DNA of 5,052 nucleotides, taken from Phycisphaeraceae bacterium (GTDB lineage Bacteria > Planctomycetota > Phycisphaerae > Phycisphaerales > Phycisphaeraceae). Below, in pieces: positions 1 to 5,052 of the stretch (the stretch's first letter is position 1; each line of letters opens with the position of its first letter). The translations under genes and the position numbers were made by a program. Location: the NCBI GenBank assembly GCA_020851395.1, contig JADZCW010000200.1, positions 1 through 5,052 on the forward strand. The letters are read 5' to 3'. Under the pieces are notes generated by a model that worked only from the letters and a program-made list of their open reading frames with translations, had not been told where the DNA came from and did no database searches.

Positions 1-638
1 AAGCAGCCGACCGCCAAGAGGGACAGCATGGCGATCGTGCTGGGCTCGGGCGTCAAGGTGCTGACCGTCCCTGCGTACATTCCGCCGTCCGGGAAGCTGA
101 CCATGATTAATCCTCCGGGGATAAAGGCGGAAGGATCAAACGCCATCTGAGGCACCGGGAAGCCGTTGACCACAACATCAGGCAGCACGGTAAACATGTT
201 CCCATGGCCGTTTACAACGAGCGTTAGGGAGCAGTTCCAGTGGAAGATGCCGGATGGAACGCAATCCAGGCCCAACGCATCCCCTCCCCACGAGTCATTG
301 TCGATGACCTGAGCCTGGTAGCCCATGGTCGGCTTTCCTGAGAAATGCCGATCGGCGAAGTCGATGCCAAACCACCCGCTGTAGAAGAACGGTTCCCACC
401 CGCCAACGTTCGGCTTGAGTCCCAACGTTTGGAGCTCGAAGTACCCTGTGAAGGGCATACCCGGCTCATCCATGTGCATATCCCCAAATTCATCCCTCTG
501 CCAGATAACCCCCGAGATGCCGTACCGCTGAACCTGGTCGGTGGAAAGCGACTCGCCGCTGCCGGCCTCTTGGATGATCGACGCCTGCGCCGCGGTGCTG
601 AGCAACATGGCCAGACAGACCGCTCCGAGACGTTTCAT
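1..638 (-). CDS. Secreted PEP-CTERM sorting-domain protein (partial, C-terminus beyond left edge)
   Basis: The frame is open from an ATG at 636-638 to the left edge (212 codons seen). Residues 1-19 form a signal peptide: Met-Lys-Arg, a hydrophobic core, then an AQA cleavage site. The mature part is rich in Gly, aromatics and Asp. Cys126 and Cys136 could form a disulfide. Residues 197-199 are Pro-Glu-Pro, followed by a hydrophobic run (STIAMLSLLAVGC) cut by the window edge. This is the PEP-CTERM signal, recognised in other bacteria by an exosortase that processes exported proteins for the cell surface or matrix. Only a few residues, normally ending in a basic cluster, should be missing. An AAAGGA ribosome site (646-651) sits 7 bases before the ATG and supports this start. 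I recognise no domain in the central region, so its function is unknown. GC content (about 55% in the stretch 181-240) is clearly lower than in the neighbouring genes. Confidence 0.85.
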   Translation of the reverse strand, partial: MKRLGAVCLAMLLSTAAQASIIQEAGSGESLSTDQVQRYGISGVIWQRDEFGDMHMDEPGMPFTGYFELQTLGLKPNVGGWEPFFYSGWFGIDFADRHFSGKPTMGYQAQVIDNDSWGGDALGLDCVPSGIFHWNCSLTLVVNGHGNMFTVLPDVVVNGFPVPQMAFDPSAFIPGGLIMVSFPDGGMYAGTVSTLTPEPSTIAMLSLLAVGC

Positions 639-733
639 TTCTCGATCCTTTCCGCCCCGCCCCAACGAACCATCAAGCCGCGCCGCGGACAACAATAAGA
701 GCAAGACTTCAAACCCTGACATGATGAGCACAT

Positions 734-753
734 AACAGATTCTGACATCTGTT
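734..753. promoter_or_regulatory. Perfect 7-bp dyad, candidate operator upstream of the PEP-CTERM gene
   Basis: AACAGAT (734-740) and ATCTGTT (747-753) are exact reverse complements separated by TCTGAC. A second small palindrome, CAGATTCTG (736-744), is nested in the left half. The dyad lies about 96-115 bp before the PEP-CTERM start and about 40-60 bp upstream of the tentative -10 box, a position typical of an activator site. The 20-bp size and symmetry fit a dimeric regulator, but no regulator is identifiable here. Confidence 0.35.
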
Positions 754-804
754 GATGCTTTGTCTACAGCGATCGCGTCCGGATTTTCCCGTAAAACAAG
801 ACCT

Positions 805-838
805 TTTCTTGCCCACCTAGTAACTGCGAGGCAAGAAA
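805..838 (-). terminator. Hairpin downstream of murG, possible weak terminator
   Basis: TTTCTTGCC (805-813) and GGCAAGAAA (830-838) are perfect 9-bp reverse complements around a 16-base loop. The structure begins 26 bases after the murG stop, where an end-of-operon terminator would sit. Against a classic intrinsic terminator: the loop is large, and in the minus-strand transcript the stem is followed by AGGTCTTGTTTTA rather than an immediate T-run. It could instead be an mRNA 3'-end stabilising structure or a protein-binding site. The hexamer CAAGAC flanks it on both sides (797-802 and 841-846). Confidence 0.4.
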
Positions 839-863
839 GTCAAGACTGGGAAGGCATCACCGG

Positions 864-2087
864 TCAGGTGGTGGGGCGCGTCGCGGTGCCGACGACGGCT
901 TGGGCGATCCACTGGGCGATGGCGGCGGCGCCGTCGGAGGGTGGGCGGAGGCGCATGGCGTCGGCCATGGTCTTGCGCCAGACACCGTTGCTCAGCAGCG
1001 AGATCAGGGGGCCGGTGAGCTGGTGGGCGTTGGCGACGGGGTCGACGAGGTCGCGGTAGATCACCGCGCCGCCAAGGTCGGCCAGGGGTTGAGCATTGAG
1101 TCGCTGGTGTTCGTCCTTGTGGAAGGGGTAAGGGAGGAAGACGGTCGGGGTGGCGTTGGCCCAGGCCTCGGCGACGCTCGAGGCGCCGGCGCGGCTGATG
1201 GCCAGGTCGGCGGCGGACCAGGCGAGGTCCATGCGGTCGCAGAAGGGGACGACGTGGGCGATCAGGCCGGCTTGGGCGTAGGCGGCGCGGACGGCGGCGA
1301 CGTCGTCGGCGCCGGCGGCGTGGAAGATCTGCCAGACCTGGGGGGTGTCGTCGAATTTTCCGGCGAAGTCGTTGATGCCGATGGTGGGACGCTGCGGGGG
1401 GGCGTGACCGGTAAGGACGGCGCGGAGGTCAGGCGTGGCGGCGAGCTGGATGAGCAGGCGGTTGAGGGTGCCGGCGCCCTGGCTGCCGCCGAAGACGGCG
1501 AGCATGGGACGGGCGGGGTCGAGTCCGAGCTGGCGTTTGGCGACGACGTGATCGGCCGGGCCGACGGCGGCGCGACGGAGGGGGGCGTCGATGACCTGGG
1601 CGTTGGGCCAGTCGGGGACGGGGTAGGCGGAGAAGATCCGACCGGCCTTGCGGGCCATGAGGCGATTGGCCTTGCCGGGGACAGCGTCGAGGGAGACCAG
1701 GGCGTTGGGGATGTCCAGGGCCCGGGCGGCGGTGAGGGCGGGGGCGGAGACGAAGCCGCCGGTGGCGATCAGGCACTTGACCTGGTGGCGGTAGAGGACG
1801 GTCTTGACGTCGGCGACGCTGCGTCGCCAGGCGGCGTACCAGGAGGGCCAGCGCCAGGGTTTTGGGGTGAAGGGCTGGGCGGGGATGGGCGTGGCGGCGA
1901 GCTGGGCGGTGGCGACGATCTGGGCGTCGACGGGGCGTGGGGAGATGATCAGGTGGGGGGTGAAGTCCAGGGCCATCTCGCGCAGGCGCTCGATGACGGC
2001 GAGGTTGGGAAAGATGTGTCCGCCGGAGCCGCCGCCGGCGAAGACGATGGTGCAACGTGCGGCGCGGGAGGTTGATGGGGTGCTCAT
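864..2087 (-). CDS. murG: MurG-like UDP-GlcNAc:lipid I N-acetylglucosaminyltransferase, with altered HEQN motif
   Basis: MurG transfers GlcNAc from UDP-GlcNAc to lipid I on the inner membrane face, making lipid II for peptidoglycan. The 407-residue product shows the GT-B layout: glycine loop GGGSGGH (18-24), second loop TGGFVSAP (109-116), third loop GGSQGAGTLN (200-209), then the sugar-nucleotide domain with RAGASSVAEA (299-308) and HKDEHQRLNA (323-332). It is longer than E. coli MurG (about 355 residues), partly from extra sequence around 225-250. The strongly conserved HEQN motif is replaced by VSLD (131-134), although the following PG and Asn141 remain. I chose the ATG at 2085-2087, 13 bp after the ftsW stop; an in-frame TTG at 2135 would overlap ftsW and add 16 Pro/His-rich residues. 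There is no clear ribosome site, so translation is probably coupled to ftsW. Placement directly after ftsW strongly supports MurG over other GT28 enzymes. Confidence 0.9.
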   Translation of the reverse strand: MSTPSTSRAARCTIVFAGGGSGGHIFPNLAVIERLREMALDFTPHLIISPRPVDAQIVATAQLAATPIPAQPFTPKPWRWPSWYAAWRRSVADVKTVLYRHQVKCLIATGGFVSAPALTAARALDIPNALVSLDAVPGKANRLMARKAGRIFSAYPVPDWPNAQVIDAPLRRAAVGPADHVVAKRQLGLDPARPMLAVFGGSQGAGTLNRLLIQLAATPDLRAVLTGHAPPQRPTIGINDFAGKFDDTPQVWQIFHAAGADDVAAVRAAYAQAGLIAHVVPFCDRMDLAWSAADLAISRAGASSVAEAWANATPTVFLPYPFHKDEHQRLNAQPLADLGGAVIYRDLVDPVANAHQLTGPLISLLSNGVWRKTMADAMRLRPPSDGAAAIAQWIAQAVVGTATRPTT

Positions 2088-2100
2088 GGCGTCAGGCGAG

Positions 2101-3339
2101 TTAGGCCGGGGCGGGCAGGGGTGAGCGTGGGGCAAGCGGTACGGCGTCGAGTTCGACCTCGGTCAGGGGCGGGTCGAGCGAGGCCAGAACGCCCAGGGCG
2201 GCGGCGGTGAGGATCCAGCCGGTGCCGCCGGCGCTCAGCAGCGGCAGCGCGATGCCCTTGGTGGGCAGGACGACGGTGACGACGCCGAGGTTCATCAGGG
2301 CTTGCAGACCGACCATGAGGGTGATGCCAAGAGACAGGAGGCGTGCGGCGGGGCTGTGGTTGCGCAGGGCGATGCCCCAGCCAGCCCAGACGATGGCGAG
2401 GAAGGCGGCGATGACCAGGGCCGCACCGGCCAGGCCAAGTTCTTCGCAGATGATGGCGAAGAGGAAGTCGGAGGTGTCTGCGGGGAGGTAGCCGTACTTC
2501 TGGATGCCGTTGCCGAGGCCCGAGCCGATGAAGCCGCCCTGGGCGATGGCGACGAGGGACTGGATGGCCTGGTAGCCCGAGCCCTGGGGGTCATCCCAGG
2601 GGTGGAGGAAGGAGGCGAGGCGCTGCATGCGGTAAGGGCTGTGGAGGATGGCGGCGCCTAAGCCGACGACTGCGGGCGGGAGGAACATGGCCAGGTGCCA
2701 GAGGCGGGCGCCGGCGGCGATGAGCAGGCAGACGCAGACCATACCGATCAGGACGGCGGTGCCGAGGTCCTCGACGATAACGATGCCGCAGGCGACGGCG
2801 ATCATGGCCAGGGGGAACAATAGGCCGTGGAAGAAGTGGTGCAGGACGGCCTGGCGCCGGCCGCACCAGACGGCCAGGGCGGCGATGGCGAACCACTTGA
2901 CGAGTTCGGAGGGCTGGAAGGTCAGGCCCCAGGAGCGCGGGCCGAGGCTCAGCCAGCGACGGGCGCCGTTGATGGTCAGGCCGACGCCGGGGAGCATGGC
3001 GACGATGACCAGAATCAAGGCAATACCCAGGCCGATCCAGACCGGGTTGGCCAGGCCGCGTACGGCCAGGAGGCGATGGGTGTTCAACCGGCTGACGAAG
3101 AGCATGACCAGCACGGCGGTCAGGGCGTGGAGCATGTAGCGGCTGGTAAAGAGGGTCCAGGGCGTCAGCGACTTGCCGTCAACGCTCATCGAGGCGGAAT
3201 GGACCATCAGGACAGCCAGGCCCAGCAGGGCCATGGCGGCGAGTTGGACGATGTGGGCGCGGCGGATCACGGTGAAGTTATCGGTCAAGCCGGACGCTTG
3301 AGTGCAATGAGTGGGGACCGGACCAGGGGCACAGAGCAT
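2101..3339 (-). CDS. ftsW: FtsW, SEDS-family septal peptidoglycan glycosyltransferase
   Basis: FtsW polymerises lipid II into glycan strands at the division site together with a class B penicillin-binding protein. The 412-residue product has about ten membrane segments and the SEDS signatures in order: GARRWLSLG (125-133), FQPSELVKW (141-149), EDLGTA (190-195), YQAIQSLVAIAQGG (256-269), GLGNGIQKYGYLPADTSDF (274-292), CEELGLAG (298-305) and LPTKGIALPLLSAGGTG (358-374). Asp291 in the TSDF loop probably corresponds to the essential SEDS aspartate. RodA shares this fold; adjacency to murG favours FtsW. The start is uncertain: the ATG at 3339 has no ribosome site and gives a 23-residue polar leader, whereas a GTG at 3268-3270 would begin MIRRAHIV just before the first helix and looks equally plausible. 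It is the first gene of an ftsW-murG pair and diverges from the transporter gene. The C-terminal tail is Pro-rich and short. Confidence 0.92.
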   Translation of the reverse strand: MLCAPGPVPTHCTQASGLTDNFTVIRRAHIVQLAAMALLGLAVLMVHSASMSVDGKSLTPWTLFTSRYMLHALTAVLVMLFVSRLNTHRLLAVRGLANPVWIGLGIALILVIVAMLPGVGLTINGARRWLSLGPRSWGLTFQPSELVKWFAIAALAVWCGRRQAVLHHFFHGLLFPLAMIAVACGIVIVEDLGTAVLIGMVCVCLLIAAGARLWHLAMFLPPAVVGLGAAILHSPYRMQRLASFLHPWDDPQGSGYQAIQSLVAIAQGGFIGSGLGNGIQKYGYLPADTSDFLFAIICEELGLAGAALVIAAFLAIVWAGWGIALRNHSPAARLLSLGITLMVGLQALMNLGVVTVVLPTKGIALPLLSAGGTGWILTAAALGVLASLDPPLTEVELDAVPLAPRSPLPAPA

Positions 3340-3392
3340 GGGGTGGGGTGTTAGACTCTGCGGGGTTGGGGGGGATCGGGTAGTGCTTATCC
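3340..3392. other. Divergent ftsW/transporter intergenic region
   Basis: Only 53 bp separate the two divergent starts, or 122 bp if ftsW begins at the GTG at 3270. I see no convincing -35/-10 pair on either strand. The plus strand is very G-rich and has no standard ribosome site at normal distance from the transporter ATG. Promoters for one or both genes may lie inside the first codons of the neighbouring gene. Confidence 0.5.
3362..3380 (+). promoter_or_regulatory. Putative G-quadruplex motif in the transporter leader
   Basis: Four G-tracts of at least three bases are joined by loops of 2, 1 and 3 bases: GGGG (3362-3365), GGG (3368-3370), GGG (3372-3374) and GGG (3378-3380). This meets the usual G3 with 1-7 base loop rule. 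It ends 12 bases before the transporter ATG on the coding strand, so it could fold in DNA or in the mRNA leader. Two further tracts, GGGGTGGGG (3340-3348), lie just upstream. The strong background G excess on this strand makes chance occurrence possible. Confidence 0.4.
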
Positions 3393-4685
3393 ATGAAGAC
3401 GTTGCTGACGCATCAACGGGTTCAGGTGAACCTGCTGCTTGTGAAGCTGGTGGCCGGGGCGATGGGAGCGCCGCTGATCGGAGGGGCTAGGGCGATGGTG
3501 GAGCGCGAGGCGGGGATCTCGCGGGCGACGCTGGGGCTGTGGGTGTTCGTGTTAGGACTGGTGGGGTCGGCGGTGGGACTGATCGGGCCGACGCTGGCGG
3601 TGCGGATGCGTCGGACGACGGCGGGCCGACTCGGGACGGCGATGCTGGCGATGAGCTGCGCGCTATTGGCGATCTTCCGGCCGGAACCGGGGTGGGTGCT
3701 GGCGGGTCTGGGCGCGGCGTGGCTGATCAACGGGGTCAGCGGGCCGCTGGTCGCAACCGCCAATGGGATCTTCGCCGACATCTGGGCGCACGCGCCGCGG
3801 ACGGGAGTGATCCTGCTGCACGCGGTCAACGCGGGGGGGAAGGTGCTGGCACCGCTGGCGCTGCTGGTGTTCGCGGGCGACCTGCGGATGACGGCGCTGG
3901 TGTTCGCGGTGGTGACGGGCGTGCTGGCGGTCGAGGGGTGGTTCTGGCCGCGAACGAGCGTCGACAGGCTGGTAGCGGTGGAGAAACAGCAGGACCACGG
4001 GCGGAAGAACCACTGGCCGACGCGGGCGCTGGTGTGGGTGATCGGGATCCAGTTCATGCTCATCAGCGGCGCGGAGGCGGGGGTGGTGAGCATCCTCGGG
4101 CCGCTGGTCGAGCAGTTGCGGCCGTCGCCGATCGAGGGTCTGACGGCGGGGCAGTGGGCGCGATGGATGATCGTGGCACACCTGATGGGGATCTTTGTAG
4201 GGCGGATCGTGCTGACGCTGGCGTCGGGGCGGCTCAGCGAGCGGTGGATCATCGGTCTTTGCCTGGCGACGGGGGTGGCGGCGCTGCCGGCGGTGATGGC
4301 GGAGTCGGCGTGGGTGTATGGGGTGAGCCTGTTCGTGCTGGGGTGGGCATTCAGCGCGACGTGGCCAGCGTTCTATGCCCTGGGCGCGCGGGCGTTCCCG
4401 TCGGAGAAGACGTTCCTGGCGTTGTCGGCGGCTTTCTTCTCGTTCGTCGGGGCGTCGGGGGGGGTGGCGATGTCCAGCGCGATCGGCAACACGGACGCGC
4501 GCCTGCCGTGGGCGGTGGTGGCGTCGACGGGGATGCTGGGGGCGTTCGCCCTGTTCCTGTGGGGGACGCGGTCGGGGCGGTCGCTGGGGAGGGAGGAACG
4601 ATGCTCAGCAGGCGGGCGTGGCGGCGGGGCGACGGGGGATGTTGCGTGGACGCCACATGCGGCCGAATCGTCGCAGAAGGGCTGA
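3393..4685 (+). CDS. Major facilitator superfamily transporter, substrate unknown
   Basis: The 430-residue product is an inner-membrane protein with about twelve hydrophobic helices: roughly 13-32, 46-70, 79-96, 101-122, 137-158, 166-186, 212-236, 256-277, 284-303, 307-330, 342-362 and 371-390. A polar central loop (187-211) divides it into two six-helix halves, as in MFS secondary carriers. The segment TGVILLHAVNAGGKVLAPL (137-155) resembles the fifth-helix pattern of the fucose permease/sugar-type MFS branch. GRIVLTLASGRLSERW (270-285) is a loose copy of the MFS loop signature between two helices of the C-half. Glu228 in helix 7 (SGAEAG) is a membrane-embedded charge that could serve proton coupling or substrate binding. 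Residues 391-430 form a polar, Gly/Arg-rich tail that looks disordered. Family membership is secure; the substrate cannot be told. The ATG at 3393 lacks a ribosome site but precedes the first helix sensibly. The gene stands alone, divergent from ftsW. Confidence 0.88.
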   Translation: MKTLLTHQRVQVNLLLVKLVAGAMGAPLIGGARAMVEREAGISRATLGLWVFVLGLVGSAVGLIGPTLAVRMRRTTAGRLGTAMLAMSCALLAIFRPEPGWVLAGLGAAWLINGVSGPLVATANGIFADIWAHAPRTGVILLHAVNAGGKVLAPLALLVFAGDLRMTALVFAVVTGVLAVEGWFWPRTSVDRLVAVEKQQDHGRKNHWPTRALVWVIGIQFMLISGAEAGVVSILGPLVEQLRPSPIEGLTAGQWARWMIVAHLMGIFVGRIVLTLASGRLSERWIIGLCLATGVAALPAVMAESAWVYGVSLFVLGWAFSATWPAFYALGARAFPSEKTFLALSAAFFSFVGASGGVAMSSAIGNTDARLPWAVVASTGMLGAFALFLWGTRSGRSLGREERCSAGGRGGGATGDVAWTPHAAESSQKG

Positions 4686-4702
4686 GCGGGAAAAATCAGG
4701 CA

Positions 4703-4731
4703 TTGATTCGCAAGGCTAGTTCTGGTATGGT
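4703..4731 (+). promoter_or_regulatory. Sigma70-type promoter with extended -10 for the coiled-coil gene
   Basis: TTGATT (4703-4708) and TATGGT (4726-4731) are separated by exactly 17 bp. Each matches the consensus hexamer at 4 of 6 positions, and a TG at 4723-4724 gives the extended -10 form TGgTATGGT. Transcription would begin near 4738-4742. It lies in a short AT-richer island 18 bp after the transporter stop, which suggests that the downstream gene has its own promoter. Confidence 0.55.
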
Positions 4732-4741
4732 CTTAAAAGAC
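4730..4741. promoter_or_regulatory. Short dyad over the predicted transcription start
   Basis: GTCTTAAAAGAC consists of GTCTT and AAGAC, exact reverse complements with a 2-base centre. It covers the end of the -10 box and the expected start site, where a bound repressor would block initiation. At 5 bp per arm it could be chance. Confidence 0.25.
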
Positions 4742-4802
4742 ATGGACCAACACAATTCCATCCCCCTGCCGAGTGGCAAGGCCCTTGTGATAGCATGGGC
4801 GT

Positions 4803-4826
4803 CCGGCGAAGAAAGTCCTCGCCCGG
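4803..4826 (+). other. Leader hairpin just before the ribosome site of the last gene
   Basis: CCGGCGA (4803-4809) can pair with TCG-CCGG (4819-4826, one bulged C at 4822) around a 9-base loop. It ends four bases before the GGAG ribosome site at 4831-4834. It may present or hide that site in the mRNA, but the stem is short and GC-rich sequence forms such hairpins easily. Confidence 0.25.
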
Positions 4827-4843
4827 CAAGGGAGAAGACGACG

Positions 4844-5052
4844 ATGGATGAAGCGACGTTCCAATCCAAGCTCGCCGAATTGATGGGTGAGATCTCCGCC
4901 CTGCCGACGTCCCAGCGCCAGAAGCTGGCCGAGATGGCCCAGCAGACGCAGGAACGGCACGCGAAGCTGCGCAAGACGGTCAGCGACCTGCAGGAGAGCC
5001 TGGACTACCTGCGGCTGTCGATCAAGTACCTGGTGTTCGACCTCGAGGCGAC
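4844..5052 (+). CDS. Small helical/coiled-coil-like protein of unknown function (partial, C-terminus beyond right edge)
   Basis: Sixty-nine codons are seen before the edge. The sequence is almost entirely helix-forming, rich in Glu, Gln, Lys, Leu and Ala. A first helix (about 1-20) is broken by Pro21, and a long amphipathic helix from about 23 shows leucines and other hydrophobics at heptad-like spacing (KLAEMAQQ, KLRKTVSDLQESLDYLRLS). The stretch SIKYLVFDLEA (59-69) is more hydrophobic and continues off the edge. There is no signal peptide, so it is probably cytoplasmic, perhaps oligomeric. I do not recognise a named family. The ATG at 4844 is supported by GGAG (4831-4834) nine bases upstream. 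An in-frame ATG at 4742 would add 34 residues, but its third codon positions are clearly less GC-rich (about 23 of 34 G or C) than those of the body of the gene. It has its own predicted promoter at 4703-4731. Confidence 0.75.
   Translation, partial: MDEATFQSKLAELMGEISALPTSQRQKLAEMAQQTQERHAKLRKTVSDLQESLDYLRLSIKYLVFDLEA

Larger units (their letters stand above)
639..863. other. Intergenic region between murG and the PEP-CTERM gene
   Basis: This 225-bp gap is more AT-rich than its flanks and holds no convincing gene. Reading leftwards from murG it contains a 9-bp inverted repeat (805-838), a GCGATCGC palindrome (769-776), a 7-bp dyad (734-753), a weak possible -10 box TATTGT on the minus strand (692-697), and the ribosome site of the PEP-CTERM gene. 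No good -35 box matches that -10 (GTCAGG at 17 bp spacing), so promoter placement is tentative. The separate regulation implied by the gap suggests the PEP-CTERM gene is not simply the third gene of the ftsW-murG unit. Confidence 0.6.

Noticed and set aside
345..698. 117-codon plus-strand open frame in the left region
   Set aside because: It is antisense to the PEP-CTERM gene, which has a signal peptide, a ribosome site and a sorting signal.
769..776. GCGATCGC palindrome
   Set aside because: A single 8-bp palindrome in GC-rich DNA is expected by chance; no second copy was noticed in the window.
900..2075. 391-codon open frame on the plus strand opposite murG
   Set aside because: Its product is a repetitive Gly/Val/Asp-rich string with no motifs. 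It is open only because GC-rich DNA has few stops, and the minus strand carries all the MurG motifs.
2088..2135. TTG start at 2135 giving a longer MurG that overlaps ftsW
   Set aside because: The extra 16 residues are Pro/His-rich and lie outside the family N-terminus; the ATG at 2087 places the first glycine loop at a normal distance and avoids the overlap.
2827..3354. 175-codon plus-strand open frame opposite ftsW
   Set aside because: Low-complexity Gly/Gln/Asp composition with no motifs, fully antisense to the well-supported FtsW.
3422..4252. 276-codon minus-strand open frame opposite the transporter
   Set aside because: Ser/Pro/Thr-rich antisense product without domain features; the plus strand encodes a clear membrane transporter.
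4441..4470. Second G-rich stretch inside the transporter gene
   Set aside because: It has long G-runs but not four tracts of three with short loops, and it fits glycine codons in the coding frame.
4686..4702. Terminator directly after the transporter
   Set aside because: No inverted repeat or T-run is visible between the stop codon and the next promoter.

Overview
The window looks like bacterial chromosome from a high-GC planctomycete, most likely of the Phycisphaerae type. This is inference from three things: a secreted protein ending in a PEP-CTERM sorting signal, an isolated ftsW-murG pair rather than a full division/cell-wall cluster, and the overall GC richness. No rRNA or other taxonomic marker is present, so the assignment stays provisional.

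Layout, left to right. The minus strand carries a partial gene for a secreted PEP-CTERM protein (start at 638, C-terminus off the left edge). A 225-bp intergenic stretch (639-863) follows, with two clear inverted repeats. Next come two minus-strand genes transcribed as ftsW (from about 3339) then murG (from 2087), 13 bp apart. A short divergent region (3340-3392) holds a G-quadruplex-type sequence. The plus strand then carries a 12-helix major facilitator transporter (3393-4685). After a 158-bp gap with a good sigma70-type promoter comes the start of a small helical, coiled-coil-like protein (from 4844) that runs off the right edge.

How the genes work together. FtsW is the septal SEDS peptidoglycan polymerase, and MurG makes lipid II, the precursor that FtsW polymerises, so the pair is a coherent cell-wall unit in the usual ftsW-murG order. 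The usual next gene, murC, is absent. The transporter, the PEP-CTERM protein and the coiled-coil protein have no evident functional link to that unit.

Points worth a second look: a MurG whose HEQN motif is replaced by VSLD although its other motifs are intact; a strand-wise G excess spanning about 864-4680 whatever the gene direction; the putative G-quadruplex in the transporter leader; two dyads in the left intergenic region; and a promoter whose predicted start lies almost on an in-frame upstream ATG of the last gene. I see no new defence, mobile or biosynthetic system here, and no CRISPR, IS element, tRNA or rRNA.
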